This document shows positions 15,911-23,905 of a stretch of DNA of 64,000 nucleotides, in pieces. The notes under the pieces are model-generated. The model was not told where the DNA came from, ran no database searches, and worked only from the letters and a program-made list of their open reading frames with translations. The first letter of the stretch is position 1, and every line of letters begins with the position of its first letter. The stretch covers positions 1-64,000 of the forward strand of contig DIXO01000072.1 in NCBI GenBank assembly GCA_002428735.1, read 5' to 3'. This DNA comes from Syntrophaceae bacterium UBA6078. GTDB taxonomy: Bacteria > Desulfobacterota > Syntrophia > Syntrophales > UBA2210. Both the position numbers and the translations under genes were made by a program.

Positions 15911-16417
15911 CTATATCCCTTCTTCTTTGTACCTGAGGGCAGTTGCCCAGTACCCTTCCACGTCCACTCTGAATCCGCGTATCTGTTCGTTCGTCACTTT
16001 TCCCCGCACGGCGGCGGGGGATCCGACCACAAAGGACCGGGGCGGGATGATGGTATCCGGTGTGACGAGGGAGCCCGCCCCGATGATGCACCCATCGCCG
16101 ATCTGCGCCCTGTCAAGCACGGTGACGTTGCTGCCGACTAAGACGTTGTCTCCGATCCTGGCGCAGTGAACGACGGCGCCGTGTCCTACAATGATGTAAC
16201 TGCCCATGACCAGGGGAGCGCCGCAGTGCACGACGCAATTGTCCTCCAGATGGACGTAGCTGCCAATTGTCACCTTGGCGTAATCTCCCCGTATGACCGC
16301 CCCCGGCCAGACAGACGAATGCTCACCGATCTCGACGTCGCCCACGACATATGAGGCCTCGCTGATGAAGGTCTCTTGGGATATCTCAGGTGTTTTCCCT
16401 CCGAATGCTCTGATCAT
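15911..16417 (-). CDS. Gamma-class carbonic anhydrase family protein
   Basis: 168-aa left-handed beta-helix protein of the gamma-carbonic anhydrase/PaaY/YrdA family. Hexapeptide repeats run from ASYVVGDVEIG through VWPGAVIRGDYAKVTIGSYVHLEDNCVVHCG to GCIIGAGSLVTPDTIIPP. The expected metal ligands are visible: His in NCVVHCG, and the pair in IIVGHGAVVHC spaced five residues apart. Family members bind Zn, Fe or Co as trimers and hydrate CO2, though some are acyl-CoA-related hydrolases (PaaY). The start at 16417 is chosen by GAGGAGGAAAG upstream. It follows the MBL gene on the same strand, in a run that includes the CoA ligase. Confidence 0.87.
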   Translation of the reverse strand: MIRAFGGKTPEISQETFISEASYVVGDVEIGEHSSVWPGAVIRGDYAKVTIGSYVHLEDNCVVHCGAPLVMGSYIIVGHGAVVHCARIGDNVLVGSNVTVLDRAQIGDGCIIGAGSLVTPDTIIPPRSFVVGSPAAVRGKVTNEQIRGFRVDVEGYWATALRYKEEGI

Positions 16418-16512
16418 TTCTTTCCTCCTCAGTCTTACGCCTCTTGCATGACGCGGCTTTTGCCCATCGCATGAAAGGACAGTTCGTGTCAAACGTAAAG
16501 AGGCCGGAGGTT

Positions 16513-17409
16513 CTACACCCGGTGATAGAGGCCATCCTCCTGCCGGACGGTTCCTTGACGTTCGAGCCGTTGAAGGTGCTTTTCCATCATAATCCTTTCG
16601 CTCACGGTCAGATCCCAGGCTCCGCCCGCCAGGGTGCGTCCTTCGTATATGATTCCCTCAGCGGTTATCTCGTCCAGGGTTTTCGGCCCCGATGCGAGGA
16701 GGGTCAGGAGCTTCTCCTCTCTGGCGTAGATGACGTTCATATACCGCTGTATGTGGGCCGGGTCGCCGTCGAGAACTCCCTCCCTGCCGTGAGCTACCAG
16801 ATAAACGTCCACGTCGATTGCGGCTATGCGCTGGAGGGAAGAGATCGTGTCATCTATGCTGGATTCCCTGTCTCCGTAAAAGGGGCCGAATTTCACCAGA
16901 TCCAGATCAGCCAGATAGAGAACCCGCTCCTCGGGAAAGTGAAATGACAGATGGCCGGGGCTGTGGCCGGGGGTGTGGAGGACCTGCGCCCGACTTTCAC
17001 CGAAGACGAGGATATCTCCATCATCCAGCAGACGGTCGGGTTCCCGGGGCTGATACTGGACGACCTCGGTAAAGAATGATTTCCACGCGGTCCTGGCTTT
17101 TTCGTCGATATTTCCGGATTCATAGAATTGTTCAAGAAAGGCTTCCATACTTCTAAAACCGTTCGCTTCCCGTGAAGGGACCCAGAGGGCAGCGTCGGGA
17201 AAGCGGGAATTGAAGAGGAAGTGATCCTCGTGGCAGTGGCTGTTGATGATGACTTGAATGGGGCGCTCTTGGTGAATTGCGAGAAGCGTCCTCTCATCGC
17301 TTGCCGGGTCGATCACGGCCCGGATCTCATCATCGATGAAAACAGAATTGCAGGCGGGGTACCGCCCGCCTCGGATAAACCGGATTTTTCCTTTTTCAAA
17401 GTAAAACAT
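16513..17409 (-). CDS. MBL-fold metallo-hydrolase
   Basis: 298-aa metallo-beta-lactamase-fold hydrolase. The metal-binding HxHxDH motif is visible as INSHCHEDHFLFN near residue 78, with a second ligand His in VLHTPGHSPGHLSFHFP and an Asp in LYLADLDLVKFGPFYGD. A C-terminal part with EKLLTLLASGPKTLDEI and a winged-helix-like end resembles the LACTB2-like subgroup. Likely a hydrolase of a thioester or other ester, or an RNase-type enzyme; the substrate is unknown. The start at 17409 is chosen for AGGGAG upstream. It lies between the CoA ligase and the gamma-carbonic anhydrase on the same strand. Confidence 0.83.
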   Translation of the reverse strand: MFYFEKGKIRFIRGGRYPACNSVFIDDEIRAVIDPASDERTLLAIHQERPIQVIINSHCHEDHFLFNSRFPDAALWVPSREANGFRSMEAFLEQFYESGNIDEKARTAWKSFFTEVVQYQPREPDRLLDDGDILVFGESRAQVLHTPGHSPGHLSFHFPEERVLYLADLDLVKFGPFYGDRESSIDDTISSLQRIAAIDVDVYLVAHGREGVLDGDPAHIQRYMNVIYAREEKLLTLLASGPKTLDEITAEGIIYEGRTLAGGAWDLTVSERIMMEKHLQRLERQGTVRQEDGLYHRV

Positions 17410-17604
17410 GGTGCTCCCTACCGTTGGAGTAGGCGCATAGTAGCATACCTTAGCAAAGCTTGCCATGCTCCTCATGCCGAACGGGAATTGATACGGAGAT
17501 CTTCCCGATGGTGGGGTAAAAAGCAGGGCTTCGTATGTCAGCGAAACAATGAGTGCAATCCGAGGCGCTTCATTTTTCGTGTATTCAGGAAATAGATGTT
17601 TCGC

Positions 17605-19209
17605 TTATCCCAGCTTTCTCAGCTCTCTCCTTAGCGTTTTTCCGAGAGCGCTCTTGGGAAGCTCGTCCATGAACTGAATCGTCTTCGGTCTCTTGAAGGA
17701 GGGGAGACGCTCCCGGCAAAAATTAAGGAGATCCTCCTCACAGATCGAGCCGGAGGTCTTGAGGGTGACAAAGGCCTTGACCACCTCGCCGTACACGGGA
17801 TCGGGGATCCCGACAACCCCCGCTTCCAGGACATCGGGATGCATATGAAGAATATTTTCGATTTCTTTCGGGTATATGTTTTCTCCCCCCCGGATGATCA
17901 GGTCCTTTTTCCGGTCTGTGATGTACATATAATCGTCTTCGTCCATGTATCCCACATCGCCGGTATGGAGCCAGCCGTTCCGCACCGCCTCGGCGGTCTC
18001 CCGCGGCTTGTTCCAGTACCCCTTCATCACGCAGGGTCCTTTGATGACGATCTCTCCGATCTCACCCCGGGGAAGTTCCCGGTCGTTCTCGTCGAATATC
18101 TTCATCGTGTTGCACTTCTGATAACATTTACCGATGGAACCGTACTTGGGGGGTCTCCTCCCGGCTATGTTGCCGCAGTTCACCGTTGTCGCCTCGCTGA
18201 GGCCGTATCCTTCCCAGATATCGATTCCGTATCGTTCCTTCCACTGGCGAGCCACTTCCAACGGCATCGGAGCGGAGCCGCAGATACATACCTGCATGGA
18301 ACTGAGATCGTATCGAGATGCGGCGGGATGGTTCAGGATCTGGATGTACATGGTCGGCACACCGCGAAAATCCGTGACCTTGAACTGCTCGATGCAGCGC
18401 ATCGCTTCTTCGGCATCCCACCGGCCAATGACGACGAGCTTTCCGCCGGTGAGAAACTCGAGACTCAAGGCAAAGACCCCGTATCCGTGAAAGAGGGGAA
18501 GAGTGATAAGTGAAACGCGATCCCGACTAACACCGTACACTCCCATCTTTCGATTTCCGATTTTGCCACGCCGCGCGTCTTCCTCCAGAACTTTCCCTCG
18601 TGCCGTGATCCCCCATGAATCCAGGAGGACCTGATCGTAATATCCCGTCACGTGGGTGTACCAGTTGTAGTGCGTCAGCATCACCCCTTTGGGATTTCCC
18701 GTGGTACCGGCAGTGTAGATCATGACGGCCGTATCGTCGTTGTCCGTGTCCTCTATGACAAGTTCGTCCGACTCCCCTTCAATGATGGTGTCATAGGGGA
18801 TGGTGCCTTCGTGGATCGGCCCTCCGGTCAGGATGACGTGCCTGAGTCCCTCCGCCCCCGCGCGTGCCTGACGGATAATTTCGATATAGTCGACGGTGCT
18901 AACTAAGGCAACGAGGCCGGCGTCTTTGTATAGATAGGAAAGCTCAGCAACGCGGAGCGCGGGGTTTATGGGGACCATAATCGCCCCGATCTTGAAGGCG
19001 GCGAAGAATGCCTGCATCAGCTGCGGGCAGTTCACCAGTTGAACCCCGACCCGGTCTCCCCTTTTGACTCCCAGTCTCTTGAGGGCATTGCCCAGCCTGT
19101 TGGCGATGCGGTTCATTTCCACATTGGTATGCCATTTCCCTCCAAACCAGACAAGATCGTATTCGCCAAACCTAGTGATATTATCCTCGGCCAGTCTTCC
19201 AATATTCAT
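17605..19209 (-). CDS. AMP-forming acyl-CoA ligase
   Basis: 534-aa adenylate-forming ligase that activates a carboxylic acid to acyl-AMP and then acyl-CoA. The ATP-binding motif MIYTAGTTGNPKGVML is at residues about 163-178. WEGYGLSEATTVN is the A5 motif, HTGDVGYMDEDDYMYITDR the A7-A8 region, and KDLIIRGGENIYPKEIE the hinge; PKSALGKTLRREL at the C-terminus carries the catalytic Lys. An insertion of about 30 residues follows HVTGYYDQVLLDSWG. The gene is just downstream of a TRAP transporter on the same strand, which suggests that an imported organic, aromatic or short fatty acid is its substrate. The start follows AGGGA. Confidence 0.92.
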   Translation of the reverse strand: MNIGRLAEDNITRFGEYDLVWFGGKWHTNVEMNRIANRLGNALKRLGVKRGDRVGVQLVNCPQLMQAFFAAFKIGAIMVPINPALRVAELSYLYKDAGLVALVSTVDYIEIIRQARAGAEGLRHVILTGGPIHEGTIPYDTIIEGESDELVIEDTDNDDTAVMIYTAGTTGNPKGVMLTHYNWYTHVTGYYDQVLLDSWGITARGKVLEEDARRGKIGNRKMGVYGVSRDRVSLITLPLFHGYGVFALSLEFLTGGKLVVIGRWDAEEAMRCIEQFKVTDFRGVPTMYIQILNHPAASRYDLSSMQVCICGSAPMPLEVARQWKERYGIDIWEGYGLSEATTVNCGNIAGRRPPKYGSIGKCYQKCNTMKIFDENDRELPRGEIGEIVIKGPCVMKGYWNKPRETAEAVRNGWLHTGDVGYMDEDDYMYITDRKKDLIIRGGENIYPKEIENILHMHPDVLEAGVVGIPDPVYGEVVKAFVTLKTSGSICEEDLLNFCRERLPSFKRPKTIQFMDELPKSALGKTLRRELRKLG

Positions 19210-19330
19210 TACGGCAATCCCTTTCTTGATATTCGGAATCTATTGATATCCATACGAATCTTTCTTTCAAGCGTATTCCACTCACCCTCCTCCCGCTCTC
19301 TGGCGGTATGAGGATTGATTTCATGCACCC

Positions 19331-20647
19331 TTACCCGGAGAAAACAAGATTCGGCAGCCAGGTTGCGATTTCCGGAAAGATCATGACGATGGCAAGCCCA
19401 ACGAGCGAAACGATTGTGAAGGGAATCGCCGACCGGTAAATGTCGGCCATGGAGATCCCCGGGGGAACGAGCCCCTTCATGTAGAAGAGATTGAACCCAA
19501 AGGGAGGCGTCATATAGCCGATTTCCATGTTGATGGTAAAGAGGATTCCGAACCAGAGAGGATCGAATCCATAGGCCTCAACGATCGGCAGAAACACGGG
19601 AACGCAGATCATCATGATTCCCATCGGATCAAGCACCATCGCCAGCAGGAAGATTAAGACCTGCATGGAGATGATGACGCCCCAGCCTCCTCCCGGGATG
19701 TACCCTACCAGATCCTTGATCAGGTTTGCCGCGCCCATCCCCTGATAGGCGGCGGTGAAGCAGTAGGCCCCGAAAAGTATCCATATGATCATACCGGTGA
19801 GACGGAGCGTTCGAATTCCCGCCTCGTAGGTGACCTGCCAGGTAAGCTGTCGATACACCAGGGCTGAGATGACGGCGCCCAGAACACCCATACCGGCGGC
19901 TTCTGTCGGGGTTGCGATACCCCCCACAATCGAACCGAGAACCAGGAGAACAACTATGAGGGGAAGGATCACGGCCTTGAGGGCGATAAACTTTTCCGTC
20001 CAGCCCCCCCGCTCTTCGGGTGAAATGGCCGGCCCGTGTTCTGGTTGCAGGTAGCAGCGGATGACGATGTAGGAAGACGCGAGGACGAGGAGCATGAGTC
20101 CGGGTAAGACACCGCCCGCAAAGAGCTTGCCCACGGATTCCCCCGAAATGAGTGAGTAGAGAATCATGATGATGCTTGGTGGAATGAGGATGCCCCACCC
20201 TCCACCGCAGAGGATGCAGCCGACGGCCAGTTCCTTGTCATAATTTTTCTGGAGCATTGATGGCAGCGCAATAGCGCCCATGCTGGCCACCGCGGCGCCG
20301 CTTATACCGCACATGGCGGCGAAGATGGCGCAGATAACACAGGTTCCTACTGCAAGCCCGCCCCTCAGAGGGCCGAACCAGAGGTACATCGTGTCATACA
20401 GGGCATTAGCAGCACCGGATTTCTCCAGGACCATGGCCATGAAAACAAAGAGAGGTATGGCCACAAGGGTAAACTTGTTCATGGCCCCCCAGGCCTGGGC
20501 CGCCACCATGTAGAAGGCCTGAGGCCCCCAAGTAAAATAGATAAAGATTACCGATGTACCCCCCAGTACGAAGGCGAGGGGAAGTCCGAGTACAAGAAAC
20601 AGCAGAAGCGAAGCAAAAAAGAGGAAAGTCAATAATTCAATGCTCAT
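19331..20647 (-). CDS. TRAP transporter large permease (DctM type)
   Basis: 438-aa integral membrane subunit of a tripartite ATP-independent periplasmic transporter. Around 11-12 hydrophobic segments are seen. Family landmarks include GLPLAFVLGGTS, CGISGAAVASMGAIALPSML, GGGWGILIPPSIIMILYS, LDPMGIMMICVPVFLPIV and MEIGYMTPPFGFNLFYMKG. It moves a solute, usually an organic acid, using a Na+ or H+ gradient with DctQ and the DctP binding protein, both upstream. Its ATG overlaps the DctQ stop (ATGA), indicating translational coupling. Confidence 0.95.
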   Translation of the reverse strand: MSIELLTFLFFASLLLFLVLGLPLAFVLGGTSVIFIYFTWGPQAFYMVAAQAWGAMNKFTLVAIPLFVFMAMVLEKSGAANALYDTMYLWFGPLRGGLAVGTCVICAIFAAMCGISGAAVASMGAIALPSMLQKNYDKELAVGCILCGGGWGILIPPSIIMILYSLISGESVGKLFAGGVLPGLMLLVLASSYIVIRCYLQPEHGPAISPEERGGWTEKFIALKAVILPLIVVLLVLGSIVGGIATPTEAAGMGVLGAVISALVYRQLTWQVTYEAGIRTLRLTGMIIWILFGAYCFTAAYQGMGAANLIKDLVGYIPGGGWGVIISMQVLIFLLAMVLDPMGIMMICVPVFLPIVEAYGFDPLWFGILFTINMEIGYMTPPFGFNLFYMKGLVPPGISMADIYRSAIPFTIVSLVGLAIVMIFPEIATWLPNLVFSG

Positions 20648-21168
20648 GCGACCCTCCTCTCATTGGTTGCTTTGCCTGAGACCGTCAGGATATCCCGGAT
20701 CAGTTTGGCGCTTCCCTGCAGAAGCAAGAGCAGGGCGCCGACCGGAATCATCATCTTGACTGGATAGAGGGGTGGTCGCCAGGCAGAATTTGAAAGCTCC
20801 CATATGGAAAGAGATTCCCAGGCCAGAGATCCGCCATAGACGAGCATCATTCCGCAGAAAAGGAAAAAGAGGCTGGATGTGAAGATGTCGACGATGGCCC
20901 GGGTCCTCATACTGAAGTGGCTGTACAGGATGTCCACATTCACGTGGCCTCCCCAGCGCAGGATATGGCCACCGGGAAGGACCACATAGACGGCGAAGAT
21001 CAATTGCGTGAGTTCGTTGCCCCACACCGTGGGGGCGTTGAAGATGTAGCGGCGGCAAACCTCGCTCAGGACCAGAAGGGTCATGGCGATAATGCCGATC
21101 CACAGCACTCTGCCCACCCAATCGTTTATCGCATCGACGAAAGCAAGCACGGCTAACAATTTACGCAT
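20644..21168 (-). CDS. TRAP transporter small permease (DctQ type)
   Basis: 174-aa protein with four predicted membrane segments. DctQ-family features are VLSEVCRRYIFNAPTVWGNELTQLIF (landmarks RRYIFNAPTVWGNEL and TQLIFAVYVVLPGG), HVNVDILYSHFS and a C-terminal LLLLQGSAKLIRDI. It pairs with DctM to form the membrane unit. The start at 21168 is chosen because the sequence just upstream (GGAGGAATGT) is its Shine-Dalgarno; the in-frame ATG at 21180 would start inside that signal. Confidence 0.93.
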   Translation of the reverse strand: MRKLLAVLAFVDAINDWVGRVLWIGIIAMTLLVLSEVCRRYIFNAPTVWGNELTQLIFAVYVVLPGGHILRWGGHVNVDILYSHFSMRTRAIVDIFTSSLFFLFCGMMLVYGGSLAWESLSIWELSNSAWRPPLYPVKMMIPVGALLLLLQGSAKLIRDILTVSGKATNERRVA

Positions 21169-21321
21169 ACATTCCTCCATCGCATGGCAGGGATATCTCC
21201 GGCCGTTCTCTGTCGAGAGAACTCAACCCCCCGTCAAAGAACGGCTCGGACATCACGAATGTACCTGCTGTCGCAGGAATTAAAGGGCTCGGCTGCGACT
21301 GATGCGGCAGCTCCCCGGGCT

Positions 21322-22365
21322 CTACTTGATCCGACCCATCTGCCGGTTGAAGTCCTGGAGCATCTTAACCGCTTTTTCGCACTCCGGTGATCTCTGGGCT
21401 ACCTCGTCCCATGTTTTCATGGCCGCAGCCTGCATTTTTGCAAAGTCAGGCGGGGGCAGCGTGATGAGTTCCACGCCCTGTTCTTTCTGGATCTTACTCA
21501 GAGTCGTGTTTTCCAGGAATTGATACTGAGTGGTGCGCAGCCAAAACTGTTCTTCGAGGGTCTTGGCCAGGATTTCCTGCAGATCCTTGGGCAGTTTTTC
21601 AAATTCCTTTTTGTTTATCGTCCAGTAGTCCGTGGCTGTCACGTTGAGAGCCGGGCGCAGATGGTACTTGCACACTTCATAGAACTTTACGCTGTCATTC
21701 CCCTGCACAGCGCCCCAGTGGGCGCCGTCTATCACCCCCGAGGCCAGGGCTGTATAAATTTCGCCGCCGGGAATATAGGCGGCCGCCGCGCCGATGGATG
21801 TCAGGTAGGTCTGCAGAATGCCCGATGAACGTAATTTCAATCCCTTGAAATCTTCGAATTTTCTGACCGGCTTCTTGATGGCGATTTCGGTGGGATAAAC
21901 CCTGTCGGTGTAGTACATTAGACCGTGCTTGGCGAACGCATCCTTCACCATCTGCTCGAAACCGAGCCACTGGTAAAAATAGGCCGCTTCCCATTCCGCG
22001 GCAAAGTTCAGGGGCAACCCAGAGTTTACATTCAACAGCGGGACCTGTGCCAAGTCGTAAGCCGAAGAGGTAATGCCGATGGGAACCATGCCCCGCTTCA
22101 CGGCGCTGAAGACCTCCTTGCCTGGAATCAGGGCGTTTTCAGGGTAAGGCTCAAGAATAAGCCTGCCGTTTGTGCGGTTTTTGACGCGCTCCGCAGCAAA
22201 CAGCAAACTACCCTTGTACGAGGCACTGGACATAGGCCAATGAGTAGGGCATTTCCAAGTATACACCTTCTCGGCGGCAAGGGCTGTTCCACCAACACTG
22301 AGCATAGCCAACAGAACAAAACCCGCCAGTACGACAATACTGCCTGCGAACAATGCTTTTTTCAT
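21322..22365 (-). CDS. TRAP transporter solute-binding protein (DctP type)
   Basis: 347-aa periplasmic binding protein with a signal peptide (MKKALFAGSIVVLAGFVLLA and on to a GTALAAE cleavage region). It then follows the DctP pattern: YTWKCPTHWPMSS, AAERVKNRTNGRLILEPYPE, IAIKKPVRKFEDFKGLKLR (landmark DFKGLKLRSSG) and PGGEIYTALASGVIDGAHWG. The DFKGLKLR Arg normally contacts a carboxylate of the ligand, consistent with an organic-acid substrate. AAGGAGGAG precedes the chosen ATG. It is the first gene of the DctP-DctQ-DctM-CoA ligase run. Confidence 0.94.
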   Translation of the reverse strand: MKKALFAGSIVVLAGFVLLAMLSVGGTALAAEKVYTWKCPTHWPMSSASYKGSLLFAAERVKNRTNGRLILEPYPENALIPGKEVFSAVKRGMVPIGITSSAYDLAQVPLLNVNSGLPLNFAAEWEAAYFYQWLGFEQMVKDAFAKHGLMYYTDRVYPTEIAIKKPVRKFEDFKGLKLRSSGILQTYLTSIGAAAAYIPGGEIYTALASGVIDGAHWGAVQGNDSVKFYEVCKYHLRPALNVTATDYWTINKKEFEKLPKDLQEILAKTLEEQFWLRTTQYQFLENTTLSKIQKEQGVELITLPPPDFAKMQAAAMKTWDEVAQRSPECEKAVKMLQDFNRQMGRIK

Positions 22366-23022
22366 GATGACTCCTCCTTTTTTTATAATCACCCCTCTCT
22401 CCCCGGTAAGGGAAGAGAACCCTAAGCCCACAGCCCGGACATATGGTGGCTCATCCACTCATCTTGCATATGAACCCGATTGAAACGTCCCCTTCCGAGC
22501 CACTCGTGCTGTCTCATGATTTGCAAACCACGTCCGCTGCCTGGCAGGGGAGCCGTGTCTATCCTGTTGATACTTGATTTTCTGGTGGATATGCCGTAGA
22601 AATCTTTTGCCATCCCTGCAATGTCCTCACATCACTGCTGCCCCGCTTCAGCCTCAGTGCCCCAAAAATTCCGGATTCACTGTTGCGTGCGAACCAGCCT
22701 TAGAAAAAAGACTCGTAAAGAAATCGTACAAAAGAAATGGTGCAAGAGAGCGTGTAGTGGAGACAATCGTTTAGTCTCACCTTTGGTTTTTCCAGAATCG
22801 GAAGATACCACTTTTCCCCCGAAGTTTACATTAAAAATGTTTTCAGGTAAATAACAAATCTGTTTTTGACACAAACATTTACCAAAAAACCGCACGCCAT
22901 GTGGAAAGGAAAAACTTTGTTACTATCTTAAAGCAACTACTCAAGTCGATGGCTTTCTCTTCTTTTCGTTTTTTCTAAAAGAAAGATGGATGGATGATCT
23001 GTTCCACGAAGCACATCGGCAA
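22366..23022. other. 657-bp intergenic region between the TRAP operon and plsC
   Basis: No gene is supported. Only small unconvincing frames are present. The part from about 22,780 to 22,960 is AT-rich and could hold the promoter of the minus-strand TRAP operon, but no -35/-10 pair stands out. No hairpin terminator for the plsC side was seen. Confidence 0.45.
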
Positions 23023-23760
23023 TCAAAACTCCCTTTTTAAAGAATCCAAAGTGTCCGATATGCGTGCCCTGACCATGGCGCCTGTTTCTTCAGGGGTCAT
23101 TTCCTCAAAAGCACTGTAGGGAATCTCTTCCAGGATTTTCACCTTGATATGGTGCCTGCCGTGAAAATTGAGACTCTCTTTGGGGAGGGCGTCTTGCGTG
23201 CCGTTGATAATGATGGGCAGAACAGGCACCTTGTTGTCATGGGCCAGGTGGAAAGCCCCCGGTTTGAAGGTTTTTAGAACGCCTGTTTCAGATCGTGTCC
23301 CCTCGGGAAAGAGAAAGATGGAATTTCCCCCGGCAAGGGCTCGTTTACAGTCTTCCATCATTTTCAGGATGCTTTTCTTTTCTCCTCGGACCAGTTTGAT
23401 ATAGCGATTTAACGTCATGTTCCACCCAATAAAGGGGATCCTGAATATCTCCGCTTTTGATACCCACTTGAAAGGGAAAAAGATCCGGAAGGCCACGAGG
23501 ATGTCAAGGAGAGACTGATGGTTGGACACGACCACATAGGTCTTTTCCTTGATATGTTCTTTTCCCTCGATCGAAATAGACCAGGCGGGCATAATCCACG
23601 TATAGATGGACGCCCAGAATGAGGTAAAGTAATGAAGGATGAGAAGGCGCCTGTCGAACAGGACAGTAGCCAACCATATGATCAGCGCGACCATGAATAG
23701 AACGATGCTGGAAAGTGCGATAAAGGACAAAAAGATAATCGAAATAAGGCGATTTACCAT
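23023..23760 (-). CDS. 1-acyl-sn-glycerol-3-phosphate acyltransferase (PlsC family)
   Basis: 245-aa membrane-bound acyltransferase that would add the second acyl chain in phosphatidic acid synthesis. Two N-terminal hydrophobic stretches (residues 5-35) precede the catalytic HX4D box NHQSLLD (H81-D86). The substrate-binding FPEGTRSETG box is near residue 150, with VLPIIINGTQDALPKE downstream. Length is typical. It is a single gene flanked by a long intergenic region on one side and a cluster of hairpins on the other. Other acyltransferases of the LPLAT superfamily cannot be excluded. Confidence 0.9.
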   Translation of the reverse strand: MVNRLISIIFLSFIALSSIVLFMVALIIWLATVLFDRRLLILHYFTSFWASIYTWIMPAWSISIEGKEHIKEKTYVVVSNHQSLLDILVAFRIFFPFKWVSKAEIFRIPFIGWNMTLNRYIKLVRGEKKSILKMMEDCKRALAGGNSIFLFPEGTRSETGVLKTFKPGAFHLAHDNKVPVLPIIINGTQDALPKESLNFHGRHHIKVKILEEIPYSAFEEMTPEETGAMVRARISDTLDSLKREF

Positions 23761-23797
23761 TGGTTAAAACCTGTCAATCAGCCGGTTGGTTTTCTGA

Positions 23798-23901
23798 CGA
23801 AGCCATCAGCGCAGGGGGCTTCGGTAAAAAGGTCTTCTATCCTCCGTTCATGACAAAGAGTCATGAACGGCGTACTCTTGGTCCATCTGCTAAAGATGGA
23901 C
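23798..23901. repeat. Three tandem perfect hairpins
   Basis: Hairpin 1: CGAAGCC/GGCTTCG, 23798-23823. Hairpin 2: an 11-bp stem CCGTTCATGAC/GTCATGAACGG with loop AAAGA, 23844-23870. Hairpin 3: GTCCATCT/AGATGGAC, 23881-23901. No run of T follows on either strand, so a simple intrinsic terminator is unlikely. They sit just 3' of the minus-strand SLC13 gene. Confidence 0.7.
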
Positions 23902-23905
23902 GCCT

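Noticed and set aside
22422..22613. 63-aa minus-strand frame upstream of the TRAP operon
   Set aside because: Ribosome site too close to the start and no recognisable content; it is probably chance.
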